DNA of 64,000 bases, from assembly GCF_000622405.1 (NCBI RefSeq), contig NZ_JASF01000005.1, positions 1 through 64,000 of the forward strand, written 5' to 3'. How positions within the stretch are numbered: position 1 is the stretch's first letter; every line of letters begins with the position of its first letter. Source of the stretch: Sulfitobacter donghicola DSW-25 = KCTC 12864 = JCM 14565 (lineage in GTDB: Bacteria > Pseudomonadota > Alphaproteobacteria > Rhodobacterales > Rhodobacteraceae). The position numbers and the translations under genes were made by a program. Shown here piece by piece: positions 54,382 to 62,956 of this stretch. The notes under the pieces are model-generated. The model had not been told where the DNA came from. It saw nothing but the letters and a program-made list of their open reading frames with translations, and did not search any database.

Positions 54382-54831
54382 TTACTCTTCTGCTGCGTCG
54401 CCCTCAGGTTTTGGTGCCGCGTTCAGTTGCGAGGTTTTCTGGCGCAGCTTCACAACCAAAGCACGGCCATCAGGCAATTCCTTGCCACGCTGTACTTTCA
54501 ACTTTCCAAGCGGAGGCAGGTTCATTTCCCGCTGCTCGCCAAAAGCATCCCCCAGCACGGCCAGCATCGCCTCAACGACGGGCTTCACGTCTTTCTTCTT
54601 CATGCCGGAACGTTCGACAACCAATTCAAAAAGCTCCTTTTTCCGCAGATCATTGCTCATCACAACGGGTGAAAGCGTATCCACGACCGAAGGTGTCGCT
54701 GTGTTGGCGCGAGGTGTGTTGGACGTGTCCACCTCTGTCACTGAATCCACTACAGGTGCCGGCACTTTTGTTTTGCGTTTGCTGGTTTTTGGAACCGCTG
54801 TTTTCGAAGATGTTTTTGCTGTCGTCGCCAT
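54382..54831 (-). CDS. HU-like DNA-binding protein with Lys/Pro/Thr-rich tail
   Basis: This 149-residue protein has an N-terminal basic, disordered tail (ATTAKTSSKTAVPKTSKRKT) and from about residue 60 an HU/IHF-like fold (MSNDLRKKELFELVVERSGM; VKPVVEAMLAVLGDAFGEQR; LGKLKVQRGKELPDGRALV). Such tailed HU proteins are widespread in Rhodobacterales and probably compact DNA. The ATG at 54831 follows GAGCGG. Confidence 0.82.
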   Translation of the reverse strand: MATTAKTSSKTAVPKTSKRKTKVPAPVVDSVTEVDTSNTPRANTATPSVVDTLSPVVMSNDLRKKELFELVVERSGMKKKDVKPVVEAMLAVLGDAFGEQREMNLPPLGKLKVQRGKELPDGRALVVKLRQKTSQLNAAPKPEGDAAEE

Positions 54832-54966
54832 GTTTTACCGCTCTTTCGCTCAATGCTTTGGGTTTTTCTTTTATTATTATAAGAATCCGGCGGAAAAATC
54901 CACCTAAGCTTGACCCCATCAACATTTAGCGTGACAAATGGGTATCAACACTAACTGGGGGATAAA

Positions 54967-55149
54967 ATGAAACCTATCGTTGCACTTCTGGCCTTTGCCG
55001 CTCTTACATCAACCGCCACAGCAGGCTCGCTTGCTGATCCGGTTATCGAAGCACCCGTCATCGTGGAAGACGCTTCAAGCTCAAGCAGCGGCACATTGTC
55101 AGTTGCACTGCTGGGCCTACTTTTGTCGTTGCCACTGCTGACCGACTAA
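54967..55149 (+). CDS. Small exported protein with a serine patch and C-terminal membrane segment
   Basis: This 60-residue protein has a signal peptide (MKPIVALLAFAALTSTATAG), a short acidic middle, a serine patch (DASSSSSG) and a hydrophobic C-terminus (LSVALLGLLLSLPLL). Such proteins are common in roseobacters and sometimes misnamed ferrochelatase. GGGGGATAAA precedes the ATG, and a strong terminator follows, so it is expressed alone. Function unknown. Confidence 0.75.
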   Translation: MKPIVALLAFAALTSTATAGSLADPVIEAPVIVEDASSSSSGTLSVALLGLLLSLPLLTD

Positions 55150-55169
55150 TCAAAGCCCGAATGACATTC

Positions 55170-55207
55170 AACGGCTTGCCCCACTGCCATGGGGCAAGCC
55201 GTTTTTT
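55170..55207 (+). terminator. Strong intrinsic terminator
   Basis: AACGGCTTGCCCCA (55170-55183) and TGGGGCAAGCCGTT (55190-55203) form a perfect 14-bp stem with a six-base loop and a six-T run overlapping its end. It follows the 60-residue gene. Confidence 0.92.
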
Positions 55208-55234
55208 ATGGCACCCCCTACCCTGAAACGAAAA

Positions 55235-55260
55235 ACGCCCCCCAGTTTCCTGAGGGGCGT
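55235..55260 (-). terminator. Terminator after lon
   Basis: ACGCCCC...CAG (55235-55245) and CTG...GGGGCGT (55250-55260) form an 11-bp stem with one mismatch. On the minus strand TTTTT follows. It is 21 bp after the lon stop. Confidence 0.8.
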
Positions 55261-55281
55261 CATTCAATCATTTTTCAGCGG

Positions 55282-57693
55282 TTAGTGGGCTGTGGCACCG
55301 TCTGCGCCACCAGCCTTGGCCGCAAGCGCGGCTGCTGCCGCTGCTTCTTCTGCCGCTTCGTCCCATTCAATGGGCTCGGGCTGTGATACCAACGCGTGTT
55401 CCAACACCTCCGAGACATGGCTCACTGGAATAATGGTCAGCCCCTCTTTTACGTTGTCGGGAATGTCCGGCAGGTCTTTTTCATTTTCCTGCGGGATCAA
55501 CACCGTTTTGATACCACCGCGCAGCGCAGCCAGCAGTTTTTCCTTGAGGCCGCCAATTGGCATTGCATTCCCGCGCAGCGAAACCTCACCCGTCATGGCG
55601 ATGTCCTTGCGCACGGGGATCTTGGTCAACACAGAGACAATCGATGTTACCATCGCCAGACCCGCGCTAGGGCCATCCTTGGGCGTTGCACCATCGGGCA
55701 CGTGCACGTGGATATCGACCGTATCAAACACCGGCGGCTTCACACCGATCTGCGGGCTGATTGAGCGCACATAAGAGCTTGCCGCGTCGATGCTTTCTTT
55801 CATCACATCGCCCAGCTTACCCGTTGTTTTCATACGCCCTTTACCCGGCAGGCGCAGCGCCTCGATATGCAACAATTCGCCGCCGACCGATGTATAGGCC
55901 AATCCGGTTACAACACCGATCTGGTCATCCTTTTCAGCCAACCCATAGCGGTACTTTTGCACGCCAAGGAAGTCATCAAGGTTGTCGCCCGTCACCGTGA
56001 TGCTGTCGGCCTCTTTACGCACGATCTTGGTCAGCGCTTTGCGCGTGACTTTTGCGATCTCGCGCTCAAGGTTCCGCACGCCAGCCTCGCGGGTGTAATA
56101 GCGGATCATACCAGTCAGGGCGGAATCCTCGATCTCAAACTCCTTGGCCTTCAGGCCGTGGTTTTTGATCTGCTTGTTCACCAAATGCTGCTTGGAAATC
56201 TCCAGCTTTTCATCCTCGGTGTACCCCGACAGCGGAATAATCTCCATCCGGTCCAGCAAAGGCCCGGGCATGTTATAGCTGTTAGAGGTGGTCAGGAACA
56301 TCACGTTGCTGAGGTCATATTCGACCTCAAGATAGTGATCGACAAAGGTGCCGTTCTGCTCTGGATCAAGAACCTCCAACATCGCCGAGGCCGGATCGCC
56401 ACGGAAATCCTGCCCCATCTTGTCGATTTCATCGAGCAAGATCAGCGGGTTCGTGGTTTTTGCCTTTTTCAGCGCCTGAATGATCTTACCAGGCATAGAG
56501 CCGATATAGGTGCGACGGTGGCCGCGGATTTCGGATTCGTCACGCACCCCGCCCAGCGAGATACGGATAAATTCACGACCCGTTGCCTTGGCCACAGATT
56601 TCCCAAGCGACGTCTTACCCACACCAGGAGGGCCGACAAGGCACATGATCGGGCCTTTCAGCTTGGACGAACGTTGTTGCACCGCCAGGTACTCCACAAT
56701 GCGTTCTTTGACTTTTTCCAGACCATAGTGATCCGCATCCAGAACAGCCTCGGCTTTTGCGAGGTCTTTCTTGACGCGTGACTTAACACCCCACGGGATG
56801 GACAGCATCCAATCGAGGTAGTTACGCACAACGGTCGCTTCGGCAGACATCGGGCTCATATTTTTGAGCTTCTTGATCTCTGCATCCGCTTTTTCTTTGG
56901 CTTCTTTGCTGAGCTTGGTCGCGGCGACCCGCTCTTCCAGTTCGACAACTTCGTTTTTGCCGTCCTCGCCATCGCCCAGCTCGTTCTGAATGGCTTTCAT
57001 TTGCTCATTCAGGTAATATTCGCGCTGGGTTTTCTCCATCTGGGTTTTGACGCGGGTTTTGATCTTTTTCTCAACCTGCAACACAGACATTTCGCCCTGC
57101 ATCAGGCCATAGACCTTTTCAAGGCGTTCAGACACGCTGAGCGTTTCCAGCAGGTCCTGTTTTTGATCAACTTCGATCCCAAGGTGCCCTGCAACCAAAT
57201 CCGCCAGACGCGCAGGATCAGAGGCTTCACCCACAGCGGCAAGCGCCTCTTCGGGGACGTTTTTCTTGACCTTGGCATAGCGCTCAAACTCATCCCCAAC
57301 GGAACGCAGCAGCGCCTCGGTGGTGTCAGGATCGCCAGCGGTTTCGGTCAGGTATTCGGCACGCGCTTCAAAGAAGCTGTCGTTCTCGAGGTATTCGGTG
57401 ATTTGCACACGCGCCTGCCCTTCGACCAGCACCTTTACGGTACCATCGGGCAGTTTCAGCAGCTGCAACACATTGGCCAGAACACCCGTCGTGAAAATGC
57501 CATCGCTTTCTGGATCATCAACACCTGGGTCCATTTGGCTGGACAATAGAATCTGTTTGTCATCCCCCATGACTTCCTCAAGGGCGCGGACAGATTTGTC
57601 GCGACCGACGAAAAGGGGAACAATCATATGTGGGAATACGACGATATCGCGCAATGGAAGTACGGGATAGCTCGCGTTCAGAGGCTCGTGCAT
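55282..57693 (-). CDS. lon: Lon protease
   Basis: This 803-residue ATP-dependent protease has the N-terminal LON substrate domain (YPVLPLRDIVVFPHMIVPLF), AAA+ module with Walker A GPPGVGKTSLGKS and Walker B LILLDEIDKMG, and the protease domain with catalytic Ser (GATPKDGPSAGLAM) and Lys (IGGLKEKLLAALRG). I start at the ATG 57693 (AAGGAAAAGAGC upstream), ten codons into the longer frame. It degrades misfolded and regulatory proteins; a heat-shock-like promoter is possible at 57770-57799. Confidence 0.95.
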   Translation of the reverse strand: MHEPLNASYPVLPLRDIVVFPHMIVPLFVGRDKSVRALEEVMGDDKQILLSSQMDPGVDDPESDGIFTTGVLANVLQLLKLPDGTVKVLVEGQARVQITEYLENDSFFEARAEYLTETAGDPDTTEALLRSVGDEFERYAKVKKNVPEEALAAVGEASDPARLADLVAGHLGIEVDQKQDLLETLSVSERLEKVYGLMQGEMSVLQVEKKIKTRVKTQMEKTQREYYLNEQMKAIQNELGDGEDGKNEVVELEERVAATKLSKEAKEKADAEIKKLKNMSPMSAEATVVRNYLDWMLSIPWGVKSRVKKDLAKAEAVLDADHYGLEKVKERIVEYLAVQQRSSKLKGPIMCLVGPPGVGKTSLGKSVAKATGREFIRISLGGVRDESEIRGHRRTYIGSMPGKIIQALKKAKTTNPLILLDEIDKMGQDFRGDPASAMLEVLDPEQNGTFVDHYLEVEYDLSNVMFLTTSNSYNMPGPLLDRMEIIPLSGYTEDEKLEISKQHLVNKQIKNHGLKAKEFEIEDSALTGMIRYYTREAGVRNLEREIAKVTRKALTKIVRKEADSITVTGDNLDDFLGVQKYRYGLAEKDDQIGVVTGLAYTSVGGELLHIEALRLPGKGRMKTTGKLGDVMKESIDAASSYVRSISPQIGVKPPVFDTVDIHVHVPDGATPKDGPSAGLAMVTSIVSVLTKIPVRKDIAMTGEVSLRGNAMPIGGLKEKLLAALRGGIKTVLIPQENEKDLPDIPDNVKEGLTIIPVSHVSEVLEHALVSQPEPIEWDEAAEEAAAAAALAAKAGGADGATAH

Positions 57694-57769
57694 GCTCTTT
57701 TCCTTATCTTGGCAAAGCGGCACCAGTCCCTCTTTGAGGCAACTTTCGACCGCTTCCTGTATGGATAGG

Positions 57770-57799
57770 ATATTTGGGCACCCTACCCGCCTGTTTCAA
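57770..57799 (-). promoter_or_regulatory. Candidate heat-shock-type promoter of lon
   Basis: On the minus strand TTGAAA (57799-57794) is followed after 15 bp by CCCAAATAT, close to alphaproteobacterial RpoH patterns. It is about 75 bp upstream of the lon start. The match is partial. Confidence 0.3.
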
Positions 57800-57964
57800 T
57801 GGTGAGCCTGCTTTTTTCGGCCCGTTTGCTATAACATGGCGTGATCGCTAACTATGGGCAACTGCCGAATGGCCTACGTTTGAGAGAAATCTTCAGTGCT
57901 TTGGCAGAAAACCGCATTAACGTTACCATTCAGGCAGCAATTTTCCAAATTTGTAACGCAATCC

Positions 57965-57993
57965 TTGATCGACACCCCAAACGGCGCTATCCT
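57965..57993 (+). promoter_or_regulatory. Candidate promoter of the thiolase/paa genes
   Basis: TTGATC and TATCCT are 17 bp apart, ending 32 bp before the thiolase start. The rest of the 330-bp region between lon and the thiolase gene shows no other clear signal. Confidence 0.35.
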
Positions 57994-58025
57994 CGCCGAA
58001 ATAAATCTATCGGGAGGAGATCAAC

Positions 58026-59234
58026 ATGGCTGATGCCTTTATCTGCGACGCAGTGCGCACACCTATTGGGCGTTACGGTGGCGGTCTGTCCTCTGTGCGG
58101 GCCGATGATCTGGCCGCGGCCCCGCTAGCCGCTCTTATGGCGCGCAATGGCAGTGTCGACTGGACGCAGATTGACGATGTTTTCATGGGCTGCGCGAACC
58201 AAGCAGGAGAAGACAACCGCAATGTCGCCCGTATGGCTGCCCTGCTGGCTGGCCTGCCTGTTGATGTACCCGGGATCACGTTGAACCGTCTTTGCGCCTC
58301 TGGATTGGATGCGGTCGGCCAAGCCGCCCGCGCCATCCGCGCAGGTGACATGGATCTGGCCATCGCCGGTGGGGTCGAAAGCATGAGCCGCGCACCCTTT
58401 GTGATGCCCAAGGCCGAAACCGCCTTTGGCCGCGCCAATGCGGTTTATGACACAACCATCGGCTGGCGTTTCGTCAACAAAAAGATGCAGGGCGAATATG
58501 GCGTGGATTCCATGCCCGAAACCGCAGACAATGTTGCGGATGACCACGGCGTCAGCCGCGCCGATCAGGATGCATTTGCGCTTCGCTCGCAACAACGTTG
58601 GGCCGCAGCCGATGCCGCTGGCATCTTTGCCGAGGAAATCATTCCTGTCACCATCCCGCAGCGCAAAGGGGATCCAAAGATCGTTGATCGCGACGAACAC
58701 CCCCGCCCCCAGACCGAAGCAGCCGCATTGGCCAAGCTGCGCGGCATCAACGGGGTTGATAAAACGGTAACCGCTGGGAATGCCTCGGGCGTGAATGACG
58801 GCGCGGCGGCGATGTTGATCGCCTCTGAAGCGGCGGCTGCCCAGCACGGGTTGAAACCCATGGCGCGAATTGTTGCCATGTCGGCTGCTGGTGTGGCGCC
58901 GCGGGTGATGGGCATTGGCCCGATCCCAGCCGCCCAAAAGGTGCTAGAGCGCGCAGGCCTCACCATCGACCAGATGGATGTAATTGAACTGAACGAAGCT
59001 TTCGCCTCGCAAGGGCTTGCCACTCTGCGCGCTTTGGGCGTGGCGGATGACGCGCCGCATGTAAATGCCAACGGGGGCGCGATTGCGATTGGGCACCCGC
59101 TGGGCATGTCTGGCTCTCGTCTGGCGTTGACCGCGGCCTACCAGCTTCAGCGCACAGGCGGGCGCTATGCGCTGTGCACCATGTGTGTCGGCGTTGGCCA
59201 AGGTGTCGCCCTTATTCTTGAACGCGCCAGCTAG
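58026..59234 (+). CDS. paaJ: 3-oxoadipyl-CoA/3-oxo-5,6-dehydrosuberyl-CoA thiolase
   Basis: This 402-residue thiolase has the nucleophilic Cys in LNRLCASGLDAVGQAARAI, His in NANGGAIAIGHPLGMSGSR and the acid/base Cys in LCTMCVGVGQGVAL. PcaF and PaaJ are close homologues; its place directly before paaABCDE favours PaaJ, which splits 3-oxo-5,6-dehydrosuberyl-CoA and 3-oxoadipyl-CoA in the last steps of phenylacetate breakdown. GGGAGGAG precedes the ATG at 58026. Confidence 0.88.
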   Translation: MADAFICDAVRTPIGRYGGGLSSVRADDLAAAPLAALMARNGSVDWTQIDDVFMGCANQAGEDNRNVARMAALLAGLPVDVPGITLNRLCASGLDAVGQAARAIRAGDMDLAIAGGVESMSRAPFVMPKAETAFGRANAVYDTTIGWRFVNKKMQGEYGVDSMPETADNVADDHGVSRADQDAFALRSQQRWAAADAAGIFAEEIIPVTIPQRKGDPKIVDRDEHPRPQTEAAALAKLRGINGVDKTVTAGNASGVNDGAAAMLIASEAAAAQHGLKPMARIVAMSAAGVAPRVMGIGPIPAAQKVLERAGLTIDQMDVIELNEAFASQGLATLRALGVADDAPHVNANGGAIAIGHPLGMSGSRLALTAAYQLQRTGGRYALCTMCVGVGQGVALILERAS

Positions 59235-59276
59235 GCGCCCCACCCCACCCGAAGCTTTCTGAAAGGATCTGAGACC

Positions 59277-60269
59277 ATGTATGCACAGATGATCAAATCC
59301 ACTGGCCAAGGCGTTAAAACCCTTGATGAGATGGACCCGCAAGAACGCGCCTTTCAAGAGCGTATCGACGCGGGCGGCAAGATCGAGCCGAAAGATTGGA
59401 TGCCCGACGGGTACCGCAAGAACCTGATCCGCCAGATCGGCCAGCACGCGCATTCGGAAATTGTGGGCCAACTGCCCGAGGGCAACTGGATCACCCGCGC
59501 CCCGACATTGGAACGCAAGGCGATCCTGCTGGCCAAGGTGCAGGATGAGGCAGGCCACGGCCTGTACCTTTATTGTGCCGCTGAGACGCTGGGCATCACC
59601 CGCGACGAGATGTTCGAGGCCCTGAACGCGGGCAAGATGAAATACTCCTCCATCTTCAACTACCCCACACTGACATGGGCCGACATGGGGGCCGTTGGCT
59701 GGCTGGTGGATGGCGCGGCCATCATGAACCAAGTCCCGCTTCAGCGCACCTCTTATGGCCCCTACGCGCGCGCTATGGTGCGGATTTGCAAGGAAGAATC
59801 CTTTCACCAGCGCCAAGGCTTCGACATCATGATGAAGATGTGTGACGGTTCGGAAGCGCAAAAGAAGATGGCGCAGGATGCGTTGAACCGCTTTTGGTAT
59901 CCTTCGCTGATGATGTTTGGCCCCTCCGACAAAGACAGCGTGCATTCGGCGCAATCCATGGCGTGGAAGATCAAGATGAACACCAACGACGAGCTGCGCC
60001 AAAAGTTCGTGGACCAGACCGTGCCGCAGGCCGAATACCTTGGCCTCAGCGTGCCTGACGATACGCTGGCATGGAACGAGGAAAAAGGCGGCTATGACTT
60101 CGCTGAACCCGACTGGAACGAATTCTTTGACGTGCTCAAAGGCAACGGCCCTTGCAACCATGACCGCCTCAGCACCCGCCAAAAGGCGTGGGATGATGGC
60201 GCGTGGGTGCGCGATGGCATGCTGGCCCACGCAGAAAAGAAACGCGCCACAAAAATGGCTGCTGAGTAA
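59277..60269 (+). CDS. paaA: Phenylacetyl-CoA epoxidase subunit PaaA
   Basis: This 330-residue subunit holds the di-iron site of the ring 1,2-epoxidase. Iron-ligand helices are visible as [13 protein letters not shown] and [17 protein letters not shown] (ExxH motifs). The start [20 protein letters not shown] and AGGA-type ribosome site support the ATG at 59277. It leads the conserved paaABCDE order. Confidence 0.96.
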   Translation: MYAQMIKSTGQGVKTLDEMDPQERAFQERIDAGGKIEPKDWMPDGYRKNLIRQIGQHAHSEIVGQLPEGNWITRAPTLERKAILLAKVQDEAGHGLYLYCAAETLGITRDEMFEALNAGKMKYSSIFNYPTLTWADMGAVGWLVDGAAIMNQVPLQRTSYGPYARAMVRICKEESFHQRQGFDIMMKMCDGSEAQKKMAQDALNRFWYPSLMMFGPSDKDSVHSAQSMAWKIKMNTNDELRQKFVDQTVPQAEYLGLSVPDDTLAWNEEKGGYDFAEPDWNEFFDVLKGNGPCNHDRLSTRQKAWDDGAWVRDGMLAHAEKKRATKMAAE

Positions 60270-60358
60270 ATGGCCGCCGCGTAACAGCGCCCTTGCAGCG
60301 CCCCTAAACGACATCAACCAGACGTGCCGCGCCCCGCGTGCGCACCGGAGGAACCACA

Positions 60359-60658
60359 ATGACCCAACCAAAACGCACGGGCGAATGGCCCCTATTCGAA
60401 GTTTTCATCCGTGGTCAGCACGGGCTGAGCCACCGCCACGTCGGCTCGCTTCATGCGCCTGACGCTGAAATGGCGATGAAAAATGCGCGCGATGTGTATA
60501 CGCGCCGCAATGAGGGGGTCTCGATCTGGGTGGTCGAAGCCGAGGCCATTCATGCCTCAGCGCCCGGTGACAAAGAGGCGCTGTATGATCCGTCAAACGA
60601 CAAGGTCTACCGCCACCCTACCTTCTTTGATGTGCCAGACGAAGTGGGCCATATGTAA
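60359..60658 (+). CDS. paaB: Phenylacetyl-CoA epoxidase subunit PaaB
   Basis: This 99-residue structural subunit begins MTQPKRTGEWPLFEVFIRGQ and continues HGLSHRHVGSLHAPDAEMAM, the family pattern. It bridges PaaA-PaaC modules in the epoxidase. The ATG at 60359 follows CGGAGGAACCACA. Its stop overlaps the paaC start by one base. Confidence 0.95.
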   Translation: MTQPKRTGEWPLFEVFIRGQHGLSHRHVGSLHAPDAEMAMKNARDVYTRRNEGVSIWVVEAEAIHASAPGDKEALYDPSNDKVYRHPTFFDVPDEVGHM

Positions 60659-61416
60659 TGACCCAAGACGCGCTTTTTCAAACCCTGCTGCGGCTGGGGG
60701 ATAATACCCTTGTTCTGGGTCACCGCGTTTCGGAATGGTGCGGCAAGGCCCCTGTTCTGGAAGAAGATATCGCCCTTGCGAACACCGCGCTGGATTTCAT
60801 CGGTCAGACGCAGATGTGGCTGGGCTATGCCGCCGAGGTTGAGGGCAAAGGCCGCAGCGCGGATGATCTCGCTTTTCTGCGCGATGTCTGGGATTTCCGG
60901 AATATCCTGATGGTTGAACGCCCCAATCTGGACTTTGGCCATACAATGATGCGCCAATTCCTGTTTGACGCCTATCACCGCGCCCTTTTGGCCGCGCTGA
61001 GCACGTCCTCGGATACGCGCATCGCGGAAATCGCCGCGAAATCGGTGAAGGAAGCGACCTATCACCTTGAACGCTCGGCGGAAACGGTCATCGCCCTTGG
61101 GGATGGCACCGAGGTAAGCCATGCCAAGATGCAAGAGGCGCTGAACCTGCTTTGGCCCTATGCGGGCGAGATGTTTGAGGCGGATGCCACCGATCAGCTG
61201 ATGATCGACGCAGGTGTTCTGCCCGATCCAATGCCCCTGCGGGCGGAATGGATGGAGAAGGTTTCTCAGGTCATGGCTGAGGCGACCCTCAGCATCCCAG
61301 AGGATGATTTTGCCCATAAAGGCGGCCGCAGTGGCGCGCGCCATACCGAACATCTGGGTCATATGCTGACGCAAATGCAGTGGCTGCAACGCGCCTATCC
61401 TGGTGCCAACTGGTGA
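60658..61416 (+). CDS. paaC: Phenylacetyl-CoA epoxidase subunit PaaC
   Basis: This 252-residue ferritin-like subunit pairs with PaaA but keeps a degenerate iron site. Hallmarks are LGHRVSEWCGKAPVLEEDIA, WDFRNILMVERPNLDFGHTM and HTEHLGHMLTQMQWLQRAYP. It overlaps paaB (TAATG) and paaD (GTGA). Confidence 0.95.
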   Translation: MTQDALFQTLLRLGDNTLVLGHRVSEWCGKAPVLEEDIALANTALDFIGQTQMWLGYAAEVEGKGRSADDLAFLRDVWDFRNILMVERPNLDFGHTMMRQFLFDAYHRALLAALSTSSDTRIAEIAAKSVKEATYHLERSAETVIALGDGTEVSHAKMQEALNLLWPYAGEMFEADATDQLMIDAGVLPDPMPLRAEWMEKVSQVMAEATLSIPEDDFAHKGGRSGARHTEHLGHMLTQMQWLQRAYPGANW

Positions 61417-61871
61417 AACCCGATGTGGCGACAATCTGGGGCTGGCTGGACGAAGTTCCCGACCCTGAAATCCCTGTGATTTCAGTGGTGGATCTGGGCA
61501 TCATCCGCGATGTCAGCTGGCAGGGCGATACGCTGGAGGTGGCGATCACGCCGACCTATTCAGGCTGCCCTGCCACCAGCATCATCAATCTGGATGTTGA
61601 AACGGCGCTGCGCGATCGCGGGCTGACGGATATCCGGCTCAGAACCCAGATATCGCCCCCATGGACCACCGAATGGCTATCCCCCAAAGGCGCGGCCAAG
61701 CTGGAGGATTACGGGATCGCCCCGCCCTCTCCCGCTGGTGGTCCCGCGCAATGCCCCCGCTGCAAATCAACCGATCTGCAAAAAGTGAGCCAGTTCGGCT
61801 CGACCCCTTGTAAGGCCCATTGGCGCTGTCTGAGCTGCCTAGAGCCTTTCGACTATTTCAAATGTATCTGA
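61413..61871 (+). CDS. paaD: PaaD, iron-sulfur/maturation factor of the epoxidase
   Basis: This 152-residue protein starts at a GTG overlapping the paaC stop (GTGA). The N-terminal MIP18-like part reads EVPDPEIPVISVVDLGIIRD, and the C-terminal zinc ribbon has CPRCKSTDLQK and CLSCLEPFDYFKC. It is thought to help load the iron-sulfur cluster of PaaE or the di-iron site. Confidence 0.92.
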   Translation: MKPDVATIWGWLDEVPDPEIPVISVVDLGIIRDVSWQGDTLEVAITPTYSGCPATSIINLDVETALRDRGLTDIRLRTQISPPWTTEWLSPKGAAKLEDYGIAPPSPAGGPAQCPRCKSTDLQKVSQFGSTPCKAHWRCLSCLEPFDYFKCI

Positions 61872-61878
61872 GGTAAAC

Positions 61879-62946
61879 ATGGCGCGTTTCCAATCCCTGA
61901 CCGTCACAGACGTTCACAAAACCATCCGCGACGCCGTTGTGGTCAGCCTTGCGGCGCCCGAAGGTGATGATTTTGACTTTATCCAAGGGCAGTATCTGAC
62001 CTTTCGCCGCGATTTTGATGGCGAAGAGCTGCGCCGCAGCTATTCGATCTGCGCAGGCCTAGACGACAACACGCTACAGGTCGGTATCAAACGGGTTGAG
62101 GGCGGCGCTTTTTCCACTTGGGCCAACGAAGAGCTAAAGGTCGGCGACACCCTAGAGGCGATGCCGCCACAGGGACGGTTTTACACCGACCTCAACGCGG
62201 ATGCGCAAAACCACTATCTGGGCTTTGCGGGTGGGTCGGGGATCACCCCTGTTCTGTCGATCCTGCGATCGGTCCTCACGCGCGAGCCGAACTCGCGCTT
62301 TACCCTGGTCTATGCCAACCGCGCGGTGAACACGATCATGTTCCGCGCCGAGCTGGAAGACCTGAAAAACACCTATATGGGCCGTGTGAACATCATTCAT
62401 GTGCTCGAGGCCGACGCGCAGGACATTGACCTGTTCACAGGTCGCGTGGATGAGGAAAAATGCGCCAAATTGTTCAGCAGCTGGATTGATATCAAATGCG
62501 TAGACACCGCGTTCATTTGCGGCCCCGAGCCGATGATGCTGGGCATTGCGGCGGCCTTGCGCAGCCATGGATTAAGCGACGAGCAGATCAAATTTGAACT
62601 TTTCGCCGCGTCCCAGCAGGGGCGCGCCAAACAGCGCAAGGTTTCGGCAACCGATGCCGCCGCCCATGCCACAACAGAGGCCTCGGTTAAAATGGATGGC
62701 GCTGTGCGCAGCTTTACCATGCCGCGCGATCAAAGCCTGCTGGATGCCGCGCTGGATAACGCCGTAGACGCGCCCTTTGCCTGCAAAGCGGGGGTGTGTT
62801 CGACCTGTCGTGCGCGCGTAACCGAAGGCGAGGTCGAGATGCTGACCAACCATGCGCTGGAAGATTACGAAGTGGCCGCTGGTTTTGTGCTGACGTGCCA
62901 ATGTTACCCGCTCACCGACACGGTGAAATTTGACTATGACCAGTAA
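61879..62946 (+). CDS. paaE: PaaE, NADPH-dependent reductase of the epoxidase
   Basis: This 355-residue flavoprotein has an N-terminal FAD domain (LRRSYSICAGLDDNTLQVGI), an NAD(P) domain (YLGFAGGSGITPVLSILRSV; FICGPEPMMLGIAAALRSHG) and a C-terminal plant-type [2Fe-2S] ferredoxin domain (CKAGVCSTCRARVTEGEVEM; LTCQCYP). It passes electrons from NADPH to PaaA. It follows paaD by 7 bp. Confidence 0.95.
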   Translation: MARFQSLTVTDVHKTIRDAVVVSLAAPEGDDFDFIQGQYLTFRRDFDGEELRRSYSICAGLDDNTLQVGIKRVEGGAFSTWANEELKVGDTLEAMPPQGRFYTDLNADAQNHYLGFAGGSGITPVLSILRSVLTREPNSRFTLVYANRAVNTIMFRAELEDLKNTYMGRVNIIHVLEADAQDIDLFTGRVDEEKCAKLFSSWIDIKCVDTAFICGPEPMMLGIAAALRSHGLSDEQIKFELFAASQQGRAKQRKVSATDAAAHATTEASVKMDGAVRSFTMPRDQSLLDAALDNAVDAPFACKAGVCSTCRARVTEGEVEMLTNHALEDYEVAAGFVLTCQCYPLTDTVKFDYDQ

Positions 62947-62956
62947 AGGCCAGCCC

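Noticed and set aside
58944..60371. Long minus-strand frame opposite the thiolase and paaA genes
   Set aside because: It is a shadow of well-supported genes on the plus strand; His/Ala/Gly-rich composition typical of antisense reading.
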